A stretch of 64,000 nt of DNA from Candidatus Aminicenantota bacterium. Its GTDB lineage: Bacteria > Acidobacteriota > Aminicenantia > Aminicenantales > UBA4085. The notes beneath the pieces were generated by a model that saw only the letters and a list, made by a program, of their open reading frames with translations, was not told where the DNA came from and did no database searches. Position numbers and translations under genes: made by a program. Within the stretch, counting starts at the first letter, position 1. Each line of letters begins with the position of its first letter. Shown in pieces: positions 49,562 through 57,890 of the stretch. The stretch lies in assembly GCA_003141555.1 (NCBI GenBank), contig PLMN01000007.1, forward strand, positions 8,514 through 72,513, written 5' to 3'.

Positions 49562-51990
49562 GGAATTTCCTGCGCCGCGCCGCCGCGCGCGAGCGACTCG
49601 AGCCGGGGGAGCAGACCGCCCTTGAGCTCGGGATCGAGCGTCTGGTCCAAGAGCTCGACGGCGTAGCCGACCGAATCTTCCGTTCCCTTGAGGAGGCTTT
49701 GATAGGCTCGGAAGACATCCTCATGGTTATAGATGAGGCCCAGCAGCCTGAAGACGGGCAGGACGTCGGCCGCGGCCGTCACCGGCCCGAGCGCCGCGAG
49801 GGCCCGGGCGAGCCCCGCCCGGACGGCGTCCTCGGGGAACGCCACCTCGGAATTGCGGGAGCGGATCCGGTCCAGAGCGTCGACGATGTCGGGTTCGAGA
49901 CCGGCCGGCCCGCGCGCGAGCTCATCGAGGAGGGCTTCGGCCGCCTCCGCGGTCCCGATCCCGGCCAGGAGGGACGCGACCGGGCCCCGGATCCCGGGGC
50001 TCTCCTCCCGGTCCGCGAGGAAATCCGAAAGAGTCCCGACGACCGAGTCCCCGTACTTCTCGAGCGCCGCCCGGGCGTCGCCCCGGCTCTGGGGATCGGT
50101 CAGCCGCCGGACGAGGGCCGGGACGAACTCGCGCCGGCGGAGCCGGCCGGCGGACTCGGCCGCGAACTGGAAGACCGCCGGCGAAGCATCGGCCAGGAGC
50201 TCATCGAGCCTGGACACGAGCGGCGAGCCGCGGTCCATCAGGCCGATGGCCTTGGCCAGCTCCATGCGCGAGGTCTCCCCTCCTCCGCTCCGGTCCTCGA
50301 GGACGCCGGCCGCGTAACCGCCCATCAGCGCTTGGTAGCTGTCGAGCGACAGGATTTCGCGGATCTCCCGATCCATCTCCGCCGAGAGGGCTGGATCGGC
50401 CGCCTCGGGCGTCCAAGGCGCCTCCTCGGCCTCGAGCAGCGAGTTGATCGCCGAGGCCGAACGCTCTGCGGGCGACCCGGTCGTCGCGGACGGCGGGACG
50501 AGGAGGCTTTTGATCTCCGGCGTGAGCTTCTTTCGCCGGGCCAGGTCGTAAAGATGCAGGGCGAACAAGGTCGGGCTCTGGCTCCGGCTCTCGAGGGCGT
50601 CGACGATGAGCTTGGCCGTCTCGACGTCCATCCGCTCGGAGACGAGGACGTCGGGCCGCTCCCATTTTTTGGCGAGCTGGAGGCGGACTTCGCGGACGTA
50701 GGCCCGGCCGAGGAGGATATTCAGGACGATCCAGACGACGATGAAGGCCGCCGAGGCGATGCTGGCCTCGGTGACGAGGCGGGGGCTCGCCGCCGCGTTC
50801 GAAAGCCGGACATGGGCGATGGAGAAGACGATGAGAAGCGCAAGCCCGCCGAGCGCCTTGGAGAACCGATTCACGAACATGTCGATGAAGATCTTGGCCC
50901 GGTATTTCAGTTCCGGCGCGACGGGGATATACAGCAGCTCCCGGGCCGACTGGTTGATGGAGTAGGACAGGGCTTTGTCGCTGCCCTTGATGCCCACGGC
51001 CAGCCACAGCACGGCCGGGGCGGCCGCGATGCCCACCGAAAGGAGGAGGAGGGCGGCGGGATAGATCATCAGCCCGAGCCGGATGCCGAACCGATCGATG
51101 AAACGGCTGGTCAGGACGAGCTGGAAGAGGAAGGCGAAGGCGAGGAGCCCGGAATTGAGGAAGCCGAAGAACGAGGTCAGGTTGGCCTGCCCGGCCACGA
51201 AAATGATGTTCTTGGACTGCCAGTCGATGAGCGTCGAGACGATGCCCGTCACCAGGACCACCGCCGCGATGAGGATTAGGTAGCGGCTCCCCTTCACGCT
51301 CCGGGCGCAGTCCCAGAACCCGACTTTGGCCGGAGCCGCCGGGGGCGGTTCGGCAGCCCGCCTCCCGGCCGCTTCGGCCGACGGCCGGCCGGCGAACAGG
51401 CTCCGGACGACCGCCAGGGCGGCCGCGAGGAGAAGGGCCGAGATTAGAAGCAGGTCGTGGGGGTCCATCCGCCTGGCCGCGAACCCGGTCAGTATCCCGC
51501 CGGCCACTCCCCCCAGAATGCCGCCGCTCCCGAAGAAGCCGATCAGCCGCTTGGCCTCCCGCGGGTTGAAGAGGTCGTTGACCAGGATCCAGAACTGGGT
51601 CGTCAGGACCACGACCAGGACGTTGGCCCACATCCAATAGACCAGCGACCACCATTTCCAGCTGGAGGCATGGAACACCTGCCAGAAAACGAGGTCGAGG
51701 ACGACGGAGACGGCCAGCGTCCCCATGAGGAGCCCGCGGCGGGAGAGCCGGGCCTGGAGGCGGGCGTGAAGCGAAACCGCCAGCCCGACCACCACCACCG
51801 ACGCGTAGGCGAAGGGCAGGAAGTTGGGCCCCAGGTCTTCGAGGTAGGACGCGTCGCGAAGCGACTTGATGATGTTGTACGGGGCGGTGATGAGGAAAAA
51901 ATAGGCGAACAGGAGGAGCGCCAGGCGGGCCTCGCCGGGCTTGACCTTGGCGACGGCCGCCAGGACTTTGTGAAGGCGACGTTCCGCCAT
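49558..51990 (-). CDS. ADP/ATP-translocase-like transporter with HEAT-repeat C-domain (copy A)
   Basis: An 810-residue paralogue of the next gene with the same plan: 12 transmembrane helices (about 20-430), including DKALSYSINQSARELLYIPV and YRAKIFIDMF, then HEAT-like helical repeats (about 500-800). Its ATGA overlap with copy B implies equal synthesis and suggests a heterodimer. The STAS gene ends 31 bases upstream on the same strand. No nucleotide-binding cNMP domain is visible. Sequence divergence between the copies is substantial outside the NQS-RELLYIPV segment. Confidence 0.85.
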   Translation of the reverse strand: MAERRLHKVLAAVAKVKPGEARLALLLFAYFFLITAPYNIIKSLRDASYLEDLGPNFLPFAYASVVVVGLAVSLHARLQARLSRRGLLMGTLAVSVVLDLVFWQVFHASSWKWWSLVYWMWANVLVVVLTTQFWILVNDLFNPREAKRLIGFFGSGGILGGVAGGILTGFAARRMDPHDLLLISALLLAAALAVVRSLFAGRPSAEAAGRRAAEPPPAAPAKVGFWDCARSVKGSRYLILIAAVVLVTGIVSTLIDWQSKNIIFVAGQANLTSFFGFLNSGLLAFAFLFQLVLTSRFIDRFGIRLGLMIYPAALLLLSVGIAAAPAVLWLAVGIKGSDKALSYSINQSARELLYIPVAPELKYRAKIFIDMFVNRFSKALGGLALLIVFSIAHVRLSNAAASPRLVTEASIASAAFIVVWIVLNILLGRAYVREVRLQLAKKWERPDVLVSERMDVETAKLIVDALESRSQSPTLFALHLYDLARRKKLTPEIKSLLVPPSATTGSPAERSASAINSLLEAEEAPWTPEAADPALSAEMDREIREILSLDSYQALMGGYAAGVLEDRSGGGETSRMELAKAIGLMDRGSPLVSRLDELLADASPAVFQFAAESAGRLRRREFVPALVRRLTDPQSRGDARAALEKYGDSVVGTLSDFLADREESPGIRGPVASLLAGIGTAEAAEALLDELARGPAGLEPDIVDALDRIRSRNSEVAFPEDAVRAGLARALAALGPVTAAADVLPVFRLLGLIYNHEDVFRAYQSLLKGTEDSVGYAVELLDQTLDPELKGGLLPRLESLARGGAAQEIP

Positions 51991-52020
51991 GCGGGGACTC
52001 GCGCGCCGCCGCGGGGGCGG

Positions 52021-52368
52021 CTATTCTTTGAGGAAGCTCCGGAGGGCCAGGTCCTCCTCGTCGAAGATGTCGAGGACCTTGGTGAGCATGGTGACCTGAA
52101 AGATCAGGAACAGCTTCTTGGAGATGCGGGCCAGCTTGAGCTTCCCCCCGAGGTTGAGGGTGGAAATGTAGCTGGCCAGGATCTCGCCGACCCCGAAGCT
52201 GTCGATGAAGTCCACCTTCTCGAAATTGAGGAGGATCTGCTTCTTGCCCAGCTCGAGCTCGTTCTTCACCAGTTGATGGAGGGTGACGTCGGTGATGTCC
52301 GAGCGGCGGATCTCCCCCTCGATGTCGAAAATGACGACGTTGTTTTTTTCCCGCTTGTCGATCACCAT
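52021..52368 (-). CDS. STAS-domain anti-sigma-factor antagonist-like protein
   Basis: A 115-residue single STAS domain. KVDFIDSFGVGEILASYIS is the phosphorylation loop; the Ser in IDSFG corresponds to the regulatory serine of SpoIIAA/RsbV. It heads a minus-strand cluster with two HEAT transporters and a SpoIIE phosphatase, a partner-switching pair separated by membrane genes. The cognate kinase may be the HATPase protein at 56172-56573. A promoter candidate lies 30-55 bases upstream of the start. Confidence 0.9.
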   Translation of the reverse strand: MVIDKREKNNVVIFDIEGEIRRSDITDVTLHQLVKNELELGKKQILLNFEKVDFIDSFGVGEILASYISTLNLGGKLKLARISKKLFLIFQVTMLTKVLDIFDEEDLALRSFLKE

Positions 52369-52394
52369 GGGCTCTCTTGCCTCTTTAGCCTAAT

Positions 52395-52423
52395 CCAATA
52401 TCAGAACGACCCGGGAAAGTCAA
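52395..52423 (-). promoter_or_regulatory. Candidate promoter of the STAS-transporter-SpoIIE cluster
   Basis: On the minus strand TTGACT (52423-52418) and TATTGG (52400-52395), spacing 17. The -10 is weak. Confidence 0.35.
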
Positions 52424-52488
52424 TTCGGCGGGGCCGGGCGCGAGCCGCCGCGTTGCGCGTCGGCCGGGCGGGGATGCGACCCCCGTCT

Positions 52489-53232
52489 TCAGCGGGCCCA
52501 GGTCGTCCGCAACCGGGTCAGCTCCGTCCCCTTCGCCTTGTGATAGATCCCATGGAGGAATACGGGCCGGGGGCCGTCTTCGATCTGGAGGATCCGGGAC
52601 ACGACCTCCTCCCCGTACACCGCCTCCCCCTTATAGGCGACCTCGATCTCGGCGGGGGCCAGCGTCCGGAGGACTGGCTCCGGGGCGGTCTCCAGGGCCC
52701 ATTGGATGTATACCGGGTGATTGACATGGTTGTTGAAGTCGATGTCCTGCATCTGCACGCGGAACCCGAGCTCCCGGCCGCCCGGGGGACAGGTCGGGAG
52801 CGCCGGGAAATCGTCGGGGATGGCGCGCCGGGCCAGGGTCACCCGGTCGGGAAGGTTCTCCTCGATACGGGCGGGCTGGCGGCTCTTGGGGTTCCACAGG
52901 ATCCAGGAGCTCGTGGCCGCGCCGATCGCCCGCCCCTCGCCGTCCGTCATCTCGAAATCGCGGAGGGCGAAAATCCCCTGCCGCCCCGAGGGCCAGGTGG
53001 TGATCGTGACGGTTTCGCCGAGCGACGGGTAGCGGAGGACCCGGACGTGATATCGCGACAGCAGCCAGGTGAGATCGCGCTTCAGGAGCTCGAGGACGGA
53101 AAACCCCAGGAGGGCGGCATGCTCGCCGGCCGCGTCCTGGAGGTAATTCAGAAGAGCGAGCGGCAGGGCTTTCGCCCGGAAATCGACCTCATAGGTACGG
53201 ACGAGAAACGAAACGGAATGGGCTTTGTCCAT
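52489..53232 (-). CDS. Acyl-ACP thioesterase
   Basis: A 247-residue double-hotdog enzyme that releases fatty acids from acyl carrier protein. The second domain has the catalytic NXHXN-type cluster in MQDIDFNNHVNHPVYIQWALE. The first has LLNYLQDAAGEHAALLG and ITTWPSGRQGIFALRDFEM, typical of the FatA/bacterial thioesterase group. The length is normal for the bacterial family. It lies 120 bases upstream of the STAS gene on the same strand and is divergent from the metallophosphatase. Confidence 0.88.
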   Translation of the reverse strand: MDKAHSVSFLVRTYEVDFRAKALPLALLNYLQDAAGEHAALLGFSVLELLKRDLTWLLSRYHVRVLRYPSLGETVTITTWPSGRQGIFALRDFEMTDGEGRAIGAATSSWILWNPKSRQPARIEENLPDRVTLARRAIPDDFPALPTCPPGGRELGFRVQMQDIDFNNHVNHPVYIQWALETAPEPVLRTLAPAEIEVAYKGEAVYGEEVVSRILQIEDGPRPVFLHGIYHKAKGTELTRLRTTWAR

Positions 53233-53282
53233 GGCCCGGTCAACGTATCACGAGAGGCGAGGGAATGTAAAATCCTCCGCGC

Positions 53283-53310
53283 TTGACTCTGAACGCAGAA
53301 GATTTAAGAT
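53283..53310 (+). promoter_or_regulatory. Promoter of the metallophosphatase-kinase-fold cluster
   Basis: TTGACT (53283-53288) and TAAGAT (53305-53310) with a 16-base spacer. The start is expected near 53317, giving a leader of about ten bases with GGATAGG before the ATG at 53327. Confidence 0.5.
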
Positions 53311-53326
53311 AGCCGGATAGGCCCTC

Positions 53327-54358
53327 ATGCCCCGCCGAAGACCGCGACCGCCGCTTCCCTCACGGGGAATCCCCGTTTTCCTCGTCCTCGCCCTCGTCCT
53401 CGGCTTCACTCTCCCCCGGCCGGCGGCGGTCCAGCCCGAGAGCGTCTGGACCGGGGTCGAGAAGATCGTGGCCATCGGCGACCTCCACGGCGGCTACGAC
53501 CAATTCGTCCGCCTCCTGCGCGGCACGGACCTGATCGACAGCCATTTAAAGTGGATAGGCGGCAAAGCCCATCTCGTCCAGATGGGCGATGTCATGGACC
53601 GCGGGGACCGGGCCAAGGATATCTTCGACCTCATCCGCCGCCTTGAAAAAGAAGCCGAGGCGGCAGGCGGCCGCGTCCATATGCTCATCGGGAACCATGA
53701 AGAGCTGAATTTGATTCGCCGATCCCTCCAGTATGCCGACTTCGTTTCCCAAAAGCAGTTCTTCGATTTCCTGCCCCTGGGAATCCGGATCGCCGAGGAA
53801 AGCCGGGTCGGCGGCCGGCTCAGCTGGAACGATTGGCTGGACATCATCGCCAATGAGGAGTCCGTCGCGAAGGCCTACTACGACAATTTCCGAGACACCT
53901 ACGGATATTGGATCGCCGAGCACAACGTGGTCATCCAGATCAACGACACGGTCTTCGTCCACGGCGGACTGACCGAATCCTACGCGGCCATGGGCATCCA
54001 GGCCATCAACGATCTATACCACGGCGAGATTCAGCCCGGCCTGCGCGGCGAAGATATCTCCCGGCCGCGGATCGTCTTCCAGGCCGACGGACCGCTCTGG
54101 AATCGGCGCCTGGCCGATACCGACGAGACCGCCGAGCATCATGCGACCATCGACCGGATCCTGGCCAGCCTCAACGCCAAGCGGATCGTCGTCGCCCACA
54201 CGCCCACGAACTTCCATGGGCGCGAAGAAGAGATGAAACGGTACGACGGCAAGATCTGGGTGATCGACACGGGCATCGGTTTCCGCGGCGGTCGCGTCTG
54301 GGCCATCGTCATCGAGAACGGCGAAGTGGGGGTCCACAAGGGGGGTGGAACGCCATGA
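53327..54358 (+). CDS. Exported PPP-family metallophosphatase (Shewanella-like type)
   Basis: A 343-residue phosphatase with an N-terminal signal or anchor (about 12-38). All calcineurin-fold motifs are present in order: IGDLHGG, GDVMDRGD, LIGNHEELN, VFVHGGLTE and VVAHTPT, followed by WVIDTGIGF. The order and spacing match Shewanella-like protein phosphatases. It should remove phosphate from Ser/Thr or Tyr of exported proteins. Its stop overlaps the ATG of the next gene by four bases; that gene encodes a kinase-fold protein, so the pair may be opposing activities. Confidence 0.88.
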   Translation: MPRRRPRPPLPSRGIPVFLVLALVLGFTLPRPAAVQPESVWTGVEKIVAIGDLHGGYDQFVRLLRGTDLIDSHLKWIGGKAHLVQMGDVMDRGDRAKDIFDLIRRLEKEAEAAGGRVHMLIGNHEELNLIRRSLQYADFVSQKQFFDFLPLGIRIAEESRVGGRLSWNDWLDIIANEESVAKAYYDNFRDTYGYWIAEHNVVIQINDTVFVHGGLTESYAAMGIQAINDLYHGEIQPGLRGEDISRPRIVFQADGPLWNRRLADTDETAEHHATIDRILASLNAKRIVVAHTPTNFHGREEEMKRYDGKIWVIDTGIGFRGGRVWAIVIENGEVGVHKGGGTP

Positions 54359-55200
54359 ACATTCTGTCCTTCGCTCTGATCGTCGGTGTCCTGGGGACGG
54401 GCGGCGGGGGGCGCGGACCGGACGCGCAGGCGGCCCCGCCCGGCGGCGGGCAGCTCGAGCTTGAGGGCTTCCTGAAGAACGCGAAAATCGCGTCCGTCGA
54501 GAAGAACGTCGCGACAGGCCGGGGCGCGCCCTGGCGCGTGACGCTCCGCGACGCGGCGTGCTCCCGGCGGGGTTTCTTCAAGTACATCAACGCCCGGCGC
54601 CCCCAAATCGCCCCGATGAGCTACAAATACGAGATCGCGGCCTACGCCCTGTCCAAGCTCGTCGATACGCCCATCATCCCGCCCATCATCGAGCGGGACG
54701 TCGAGGGGAAGAAGGGCTCGCTCCAAATCTTCCTGGAAACCTGCGTCTCCGACATCGAGCGTCGGAAGTCCGGCAAACCGGTGTCCGGCGATCCCGTGGC
54801 GCTGGCGAACGCGTTCGACGAGCTGACCCTCTTCGAAGCCCTGACGGCCTGCGAGCGCGACCCGAACGATGTCCTGATCCACAAGGATACGGGCCGGCTT
54901 TGCCGGGTCGACTTCGCCGAGGCCTTCGATCCGACGCCCGAGCTTTCGCCGGCCGCGGCCGCGGCCGGCCGCTGTTCGCGGCGGCTGTATGCCGGCCTGC
55001 GCGATCTCGATCCCGCGGCCGCGGAAGCGGCCCTGGCGCCCTTCCTCAATGCCGCCGAGATCAAAGGCCTGCTCGTCCGCCGGATGCTCCTCCTCGAAAA
55101 ATTCAAGACGCTGATCGGGGCCAAGGGCGAGGCGGCGGTGCTGTTCGACCTCGCCGTTCCCACGAGCGACCGCGAAGGAGCGGGCAAAAGGATTCCGTGA
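54355..55200 (+). CDS. Exported kinase-fold protein, degenerate catalytic loop (paralogue 1)
   Basis: A 281-residue protein with a hydrophobic leader. It aligns by eye with the paralogue at 55272: PWRVTLRD...FFKYI, YKYEIAAYALSKLVDTPIIPPIIE, then a catalytic-loop-like ERDPNDVLI (E167 to D172) and RVDFAEAF (D186). The layout recalls HipA/FAM20/PI4K-like atypical kinases, whose loop is D-X4-N and whose metal site is a later Asp. Here the loop Asp is Glu and the Asn is Asp, so activity may be lost or altered. Translationally coupled to the phosphatase. Family assignment is tentative. Confidence 0.6.
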   Translation: MNILSFALIVGVLGTGGGGRGPDAQAAPPGGGQLELEGFLKNAKIASVEKNVATGRGAPWRVTLRDAACSRRGFFKYINARRPQIAPMSYKYEIAAYALSKLVDTPIIPPIIERDVEGKKGSLQIFLETCVSDIERRKSGKPVSGDPVALANAFDELTLFEALTACERDPNDVLIHKDTGRLCRVDFAEAFDPTPELSPAAAAAGRCSRRLYAGLRDLDPAAAEAALAPFLNAAEIKGLLVRRMLLLEKFKTLIGAKGEAAVLFDLAVPTSDREGAGKRIP

Positions 55201-55271
55201 CGGCGGGCCGCCCATCGAGGCCTAACCGCCGGTCAAGCGCTGGAAGGGCGTTCGTTTCGGGAGGTGGGGTC

Positions 55272-56144
55272 ATGAATCCAAAGACGCGGCGGACGGGGCG
55301 GCTGGTCCTTTGGGCGGCGGCCGCGGGACTGGTCTTCGGAGCGGCGGCGGGCTTTGCCGGCCCCCAATACAAGCCCGATGAGGTCGCGCAGCGCGAAGCG
55401 TGGGAGAGCTTCCTCCAAACGGCCGAGATCGTGAGGTCCGAGCCCATCGGCGAAGGCGTGACGAATCCCTGGAAGATCTATCTGAAAGCCGGCGGCGTCG
55501 AGAAAAAGGCCGCCTGGAAAGGGACGACCGGCCTCCAGGAATGGCGGTTCGAGATCGCGGCCTACCGCCTGGACAAACTCCTCGGCTTGAACATGCTCCC
55601 CCCGGCGGTCGAGCGCGAGTTCAACCGGAAGCGGGGGGCCCTCATCCTTTGGGCCGATTCCAAGACGAGCCTCTTGAAGCTCGCCGAGGACAACGAGAAG
55701 GCGCGGAAGGCCGGGCGGAAGGAGGACCCGCCGCCCGAGTTCGTGGCCGTCTACGGCCGGGGCAAGTACATCGCCCGGATCTGGGACTGCCTCGCGGCCA
55801 ACGAGGACCGGACGCAGGAGAACATCCTCTACACCGACGACTGGCGGACGCTCCTCATCGACCATTCCTTCGCCTTCCGCTCCGAGGGCGAGTACGCGAC
55901 GAAGCTCATCTACGGCAGGAACGGGATCAAGAAATACGAGAACGGCGACCCGATCCTGATCAAGCAGGCCCCGCGGGCGCTCGTGGACAGGATCCGGGCC
56001 CTCGACGCCGAGAGCCTCAAGAAGGCCGTCGGCCCCTATCTGACCGCCAACGAGATCGCCGCCGTCCTGAGCCGGGCCAAGATTCTGGTCACCGAAATCG
56101 AGGAAATGGCCAAGCTCATCGGCGAAGACAAGTTCTATTTTTAG
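55272..56144 (+). CDS. Exported kinase-fold protein, intact catalytic loop (paralogue 2)
   Basis: A 290-residue protein with a signal peptide (1-29, ending GFAG). PWKIYLKAGG...AAWK, EWRFEIAAYRLDKLLGLNMLPP and VEREFNRKRGALILW form a kinase N-lobe-like region. ANEDRTQENIL supplies the catalytic loop (D179, N184) and TLLIDHSFAF the metal-binding D197. These resemble motifs of HipA/PI4K-like and FAM20-type kinases (recognition by pattern). A good GGGAGGTGG ribosome binding site precedes it, 71 bases after paralogue 1. It may phosphorylate exported proteins or a lipid or sugar; untested. Confidence 0.65.
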   Translation: MNPKTRRTGRLVLWAAAAGLVFGAAAGFAGPQYKPDEVAQREAWESFLQTAEIVRSEPIGEGVTNPWKIYLKAGGVEKKAAWKGTTGLQEWRFEIAAYRLDKLLGLNMLPPAVEREFNRKRGALILWADSKTSLLKLAEDNEKARKAGRKEDPPPEFVAVYGRGKYIARIWDCLAANEDRTQENILYTDDWRTLLIDHSFAFRSEGEYATKLIYGRNGIKKYENGDPILIKQAPRALVDRIRALDAESLKKAVGPYLTANEIAAVLSRAKILVTEIEEMAKLIGEDKFYF

Positions 56145-56160
56145 TCGGCGACAGGACCCG
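56145..56160. repeat. Copy 2 of 16-bp repeat TCGGCGACAGGACCCG
   Basis: Identical to 3435-3450 and placed just after the stop of the kinase-fold gene, between convergent genes. Both copies are intergenic and followed by a TGGG-type continuation. Confidence 0.5.
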
Positions 56161-56171
56161 GTGGGCGGCCG

Positions 56172-56573
56172 CTATATTTTCTTGGTCATCGTCAGGACGT
56201 TCTGCCCGTCCTCGCGTCGGTAGGAGCAGACGTCCATCAGCTGCAGGGTGAGATAGATCCCCAGTCCCCCCTTCCGGCCGGCGGCGATGATCTTCTTGAT
56301 GTCGGGCTTGGGGGCCGAGCAGGGGTCGAACGGCACGCCTGAATCCCGGATCTCCACGATCACCCGGCGCCGCCCCTCCTTGAGGGACAGGCTGATCGAG
56401 CCGCGCTTCTTCGGATAAGCGTAGCGGATGATATTGACGCAGATCTCAACGACGGCCAGCTCGATCTTGAAAAAGTCCTGCTCGGACAGGGCCGCGGGGG
56501 CGAGATGATCGCGGAGAAAGCGGCGGACGTCGTCGATCCTGGACAAATCGGCCGTGATGGCGAGCGTCTTCAC
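56172..56573 (-). CDS. RsbW/SpoIIAB-like HATPase (anti-sigma factor kinase)
   Basis: A 133-residue GHKL ATPase. VVEICVNIIRYAYP is the N-box, VIVEIRDSGVPFDP the G1 box and GRKGGLGIYLTLQLMD the G2 box. This is the size and order of serine kinases that phosphorylate STAS antagonists and bind sigma factors. The start is a GTG at 56573, eight bases after GGAGG; the ATG at 56594 overlaps the promoter. The nearest STAS gene is 3.7 kb away (52021-52368), with a SpoIIE phosphatase in the same cluster. No sigma-factor gene is in the window. Confidence 0.88.
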   Translation of the reverse strand: MKTLAITADLSRIDDVRRFLRDHLAPAALSEQDFFKIELAVVEICVNIIRYAYPKKRGSISLSLKEGRRRVIVEIRDSGVPFDPCSAPKPDIKKIIAAGRKGGLGIYLTLQLMDVCSYRREDGQNVLTMTKKI

Positions 56574-56592
56574 CGCAAATCCCTCCGAGCCC

Positions 56593-56601
56593 ATTCTAGC
56601 A
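56593..56601 (-). promoter_or_regulatory. Extended -10 of the RsbW-like gene
   Basis: Minus-strand TGC-TAGAAT (56601-56593) then GGG; start expected near 56586, 13 bases before the GTG. A plus-strand counterpart TGC-TAAGAT (56626-56634) faces the other way for the redoxin gene. Confidence 0.45.
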
Positions 56602-56625
56602 GAAGGCTCCCCGGCCCGCAATTTG

Positions 56626-56634
56626 TGCTAAGAT
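56626..56634 (+). promoter_or_regulatory. Extended -10 of the redoxin gene
   Basis: Plus-strand TGC-TAAGAT (56626-56634) followed by GGGG. Transcription would start near 56641; AGGAGG lies just ahead of the ATG at 56659. Confidence 0.45.
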
Positions 56635-56658
56635 GGGGACCTCTTGCAGGAGGTTCCC

Positions 56659-57381
56659 ATGAACAGAATCCTATCATCCCGGGCCGCGGCCGCCGCGCTG
56701 GCTATCGCTTTCGGCGGTGCGCTCCTTTTCGGCCAGGCCGCCGAGATCAAGCCCGTCACGATCGGCCGGCCCATGCCCGCCTTCACCCTCCCGACCTTCC
56801 AGGGCGGGACGTTCGACCTGGCCGGGCTCAAGGGAAAGAACGTGATGCTCATCTTCCCCCGAGGCTTCGCCGCCGAAGGCCGCTGGTGCACGATCGACAA
56901 CTACAAGTACGCGGAGATCGTCGATCTGGACAAGACGGCGGACATCCGCAAGAAATACAACGTGGAAATCGTCTATGTCTTCCCCTACGCCCGGGACGTC
57001 GTGGCCCAGTGGGTGGACGACAATCCCGAGCAGCTGGTCAAGATCAAGGACTTGAAGAACCCCGCCGACCCGTCCAAGCTGGACGACCAGGCGAAGGCCC
57101 GGATGGAGCGGTGGCGGACAAGCTACCCCAAGAACTTCGGCATGGAGAAGGGCAAGGTCCCGCTCCCCTTCCCGATCCTCATCGACGCCGACCGGAAGCT
57201 CTCTAAGGGCCTGGGCCTGTTCGCCACGGAATGGGGCGGCAGCAAGGTGGACCAGAACATGACGAGCGTCTTTATCGTCGACAAAAAGGGGCTGCTCCAG
57301 TTCAAGTACATCGGCCAGAGCACGGTCGACCGGCCGGAATACGACACCCTTTTCAAAATACTCGATCAGCTGAACAGATAA
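56659..57381 (+). CDS. Exported redoxin-domain (AhpC/TSA-like) protein
   Basis: A 240-residue periplasmic protein: signal peptide 1-26, then a thioredoxin-like fold starting IGRPMPAFTLPTFQGGTFDLAGLKGKNVMLIF. The peroxidatic-position cysteine is in GRWCTIDN; it is the only cysteine in the mature protein, so a one-Cys mechanism or none. FPRGFAAEGRWC differs from the usual FPxxFTPxC. The end (FIVDKKGLLQFKYIGQ) is typical of the family. AGGAGG precedes the ATG by five bases. The exact role, peroxide reduction or structural, is open. Confidence 0.82.
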   Translation: MNRILSSRAAAAALAIAFGGALLFGQAAEIKPVTIGRPMPAFTLPTFQGGTFDLAGLKGKNVMLIFPRGFAAEGRWCTIDNYKYAEIVDLDKTADIRKKYNVEIVYVFPYARDVVAQWVDDNPEQLVKIKDLKNPADPSKLDDQAKARMERWRTSYPKNFGMEKGKVPLPFPILIDADRKLSKGLGLFATEWGGSKVDQNMTSVFIVDKKGLLQFKYIGQSTVDRPEYDTLFKILDQLNR

Positions 57382-57406
57382 AGAAGGCGCTCGCCCTCGC
57401 CCGGCG

Positions 57407-57871
57407 CTACTCGGAGTCGAGAACGCCCTCGAACAGGAATTTCCGGTAGCGGGCAATAATGTCCTGGGCCAGGGTCTCGATCTCGAGCCGGAGGATTTCC
57501 TTGGCCTCCACGTTCCGGATGAGGGGGACGGTCTTCTCCTCGAGCGGGCCGGGCGGCGTCCGCCGTCCCCGGACGGTCAGCTTCAGCATGAGCTCGACGG
57601 AGTTCTTCGGCATCCAGAGAATGTAGTGGAACTGGTCGACCCGGGAGCGGGGAAACCGGATTTCGAGATGCGTCGAGACGCCCCGGATCGTCCGGTATCT
57701 CGTCTTCACCCCGAACCGAAGGAACTCCTCCTCCAAAGCCTCGAAAGCCGGCTCGGCGACGTATTCGCAGAATTCGATGAAGCGCTCGAGGGCCTCGGCC
57801 CGGCATTTTTCGATGACCTGGAGGTCCTCGAAACACGCCTTGAGGTCGCTTTTCCAGTTCTTGTCGTCCAT
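57407..57871 (-). CDS. Cytoplasmic protein of unknown function
   Basis: A 154-residue soluble protein, rich in charged helices at both ends (residues 1-45 and 120-150), with a central beta-like part (TRYRTIRGVSTHLEIRFP, VELMLKLTVRG). No motif or family is recognised. The ATG at 57871 (MDDKNW) is chosen because the upstream in-frame ATG (57892) lies in the -10 element at 57891-57899. It may be nearly leaderless. It lies convergent to the redoxin gene and downstream of GT9. Confidence 0.65.
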   Translation of the reverse strand: MDDKNWKSDLKACFEDLQVIEKCRAEALERFIEFCEYVAEPAFEALEEEFLRFGVKTRYRTIRGVSTHLEIRFPRSRVDQFHYILWMPKNSVELMLKLTVRGRRTPPGPLEEKTVPLIRNVEAKEILRLEIETLAQDIIARYRKFLFEGVLDSE

Positions 57872-57890
57872 GGGCGGGCCTACGTCCGCC

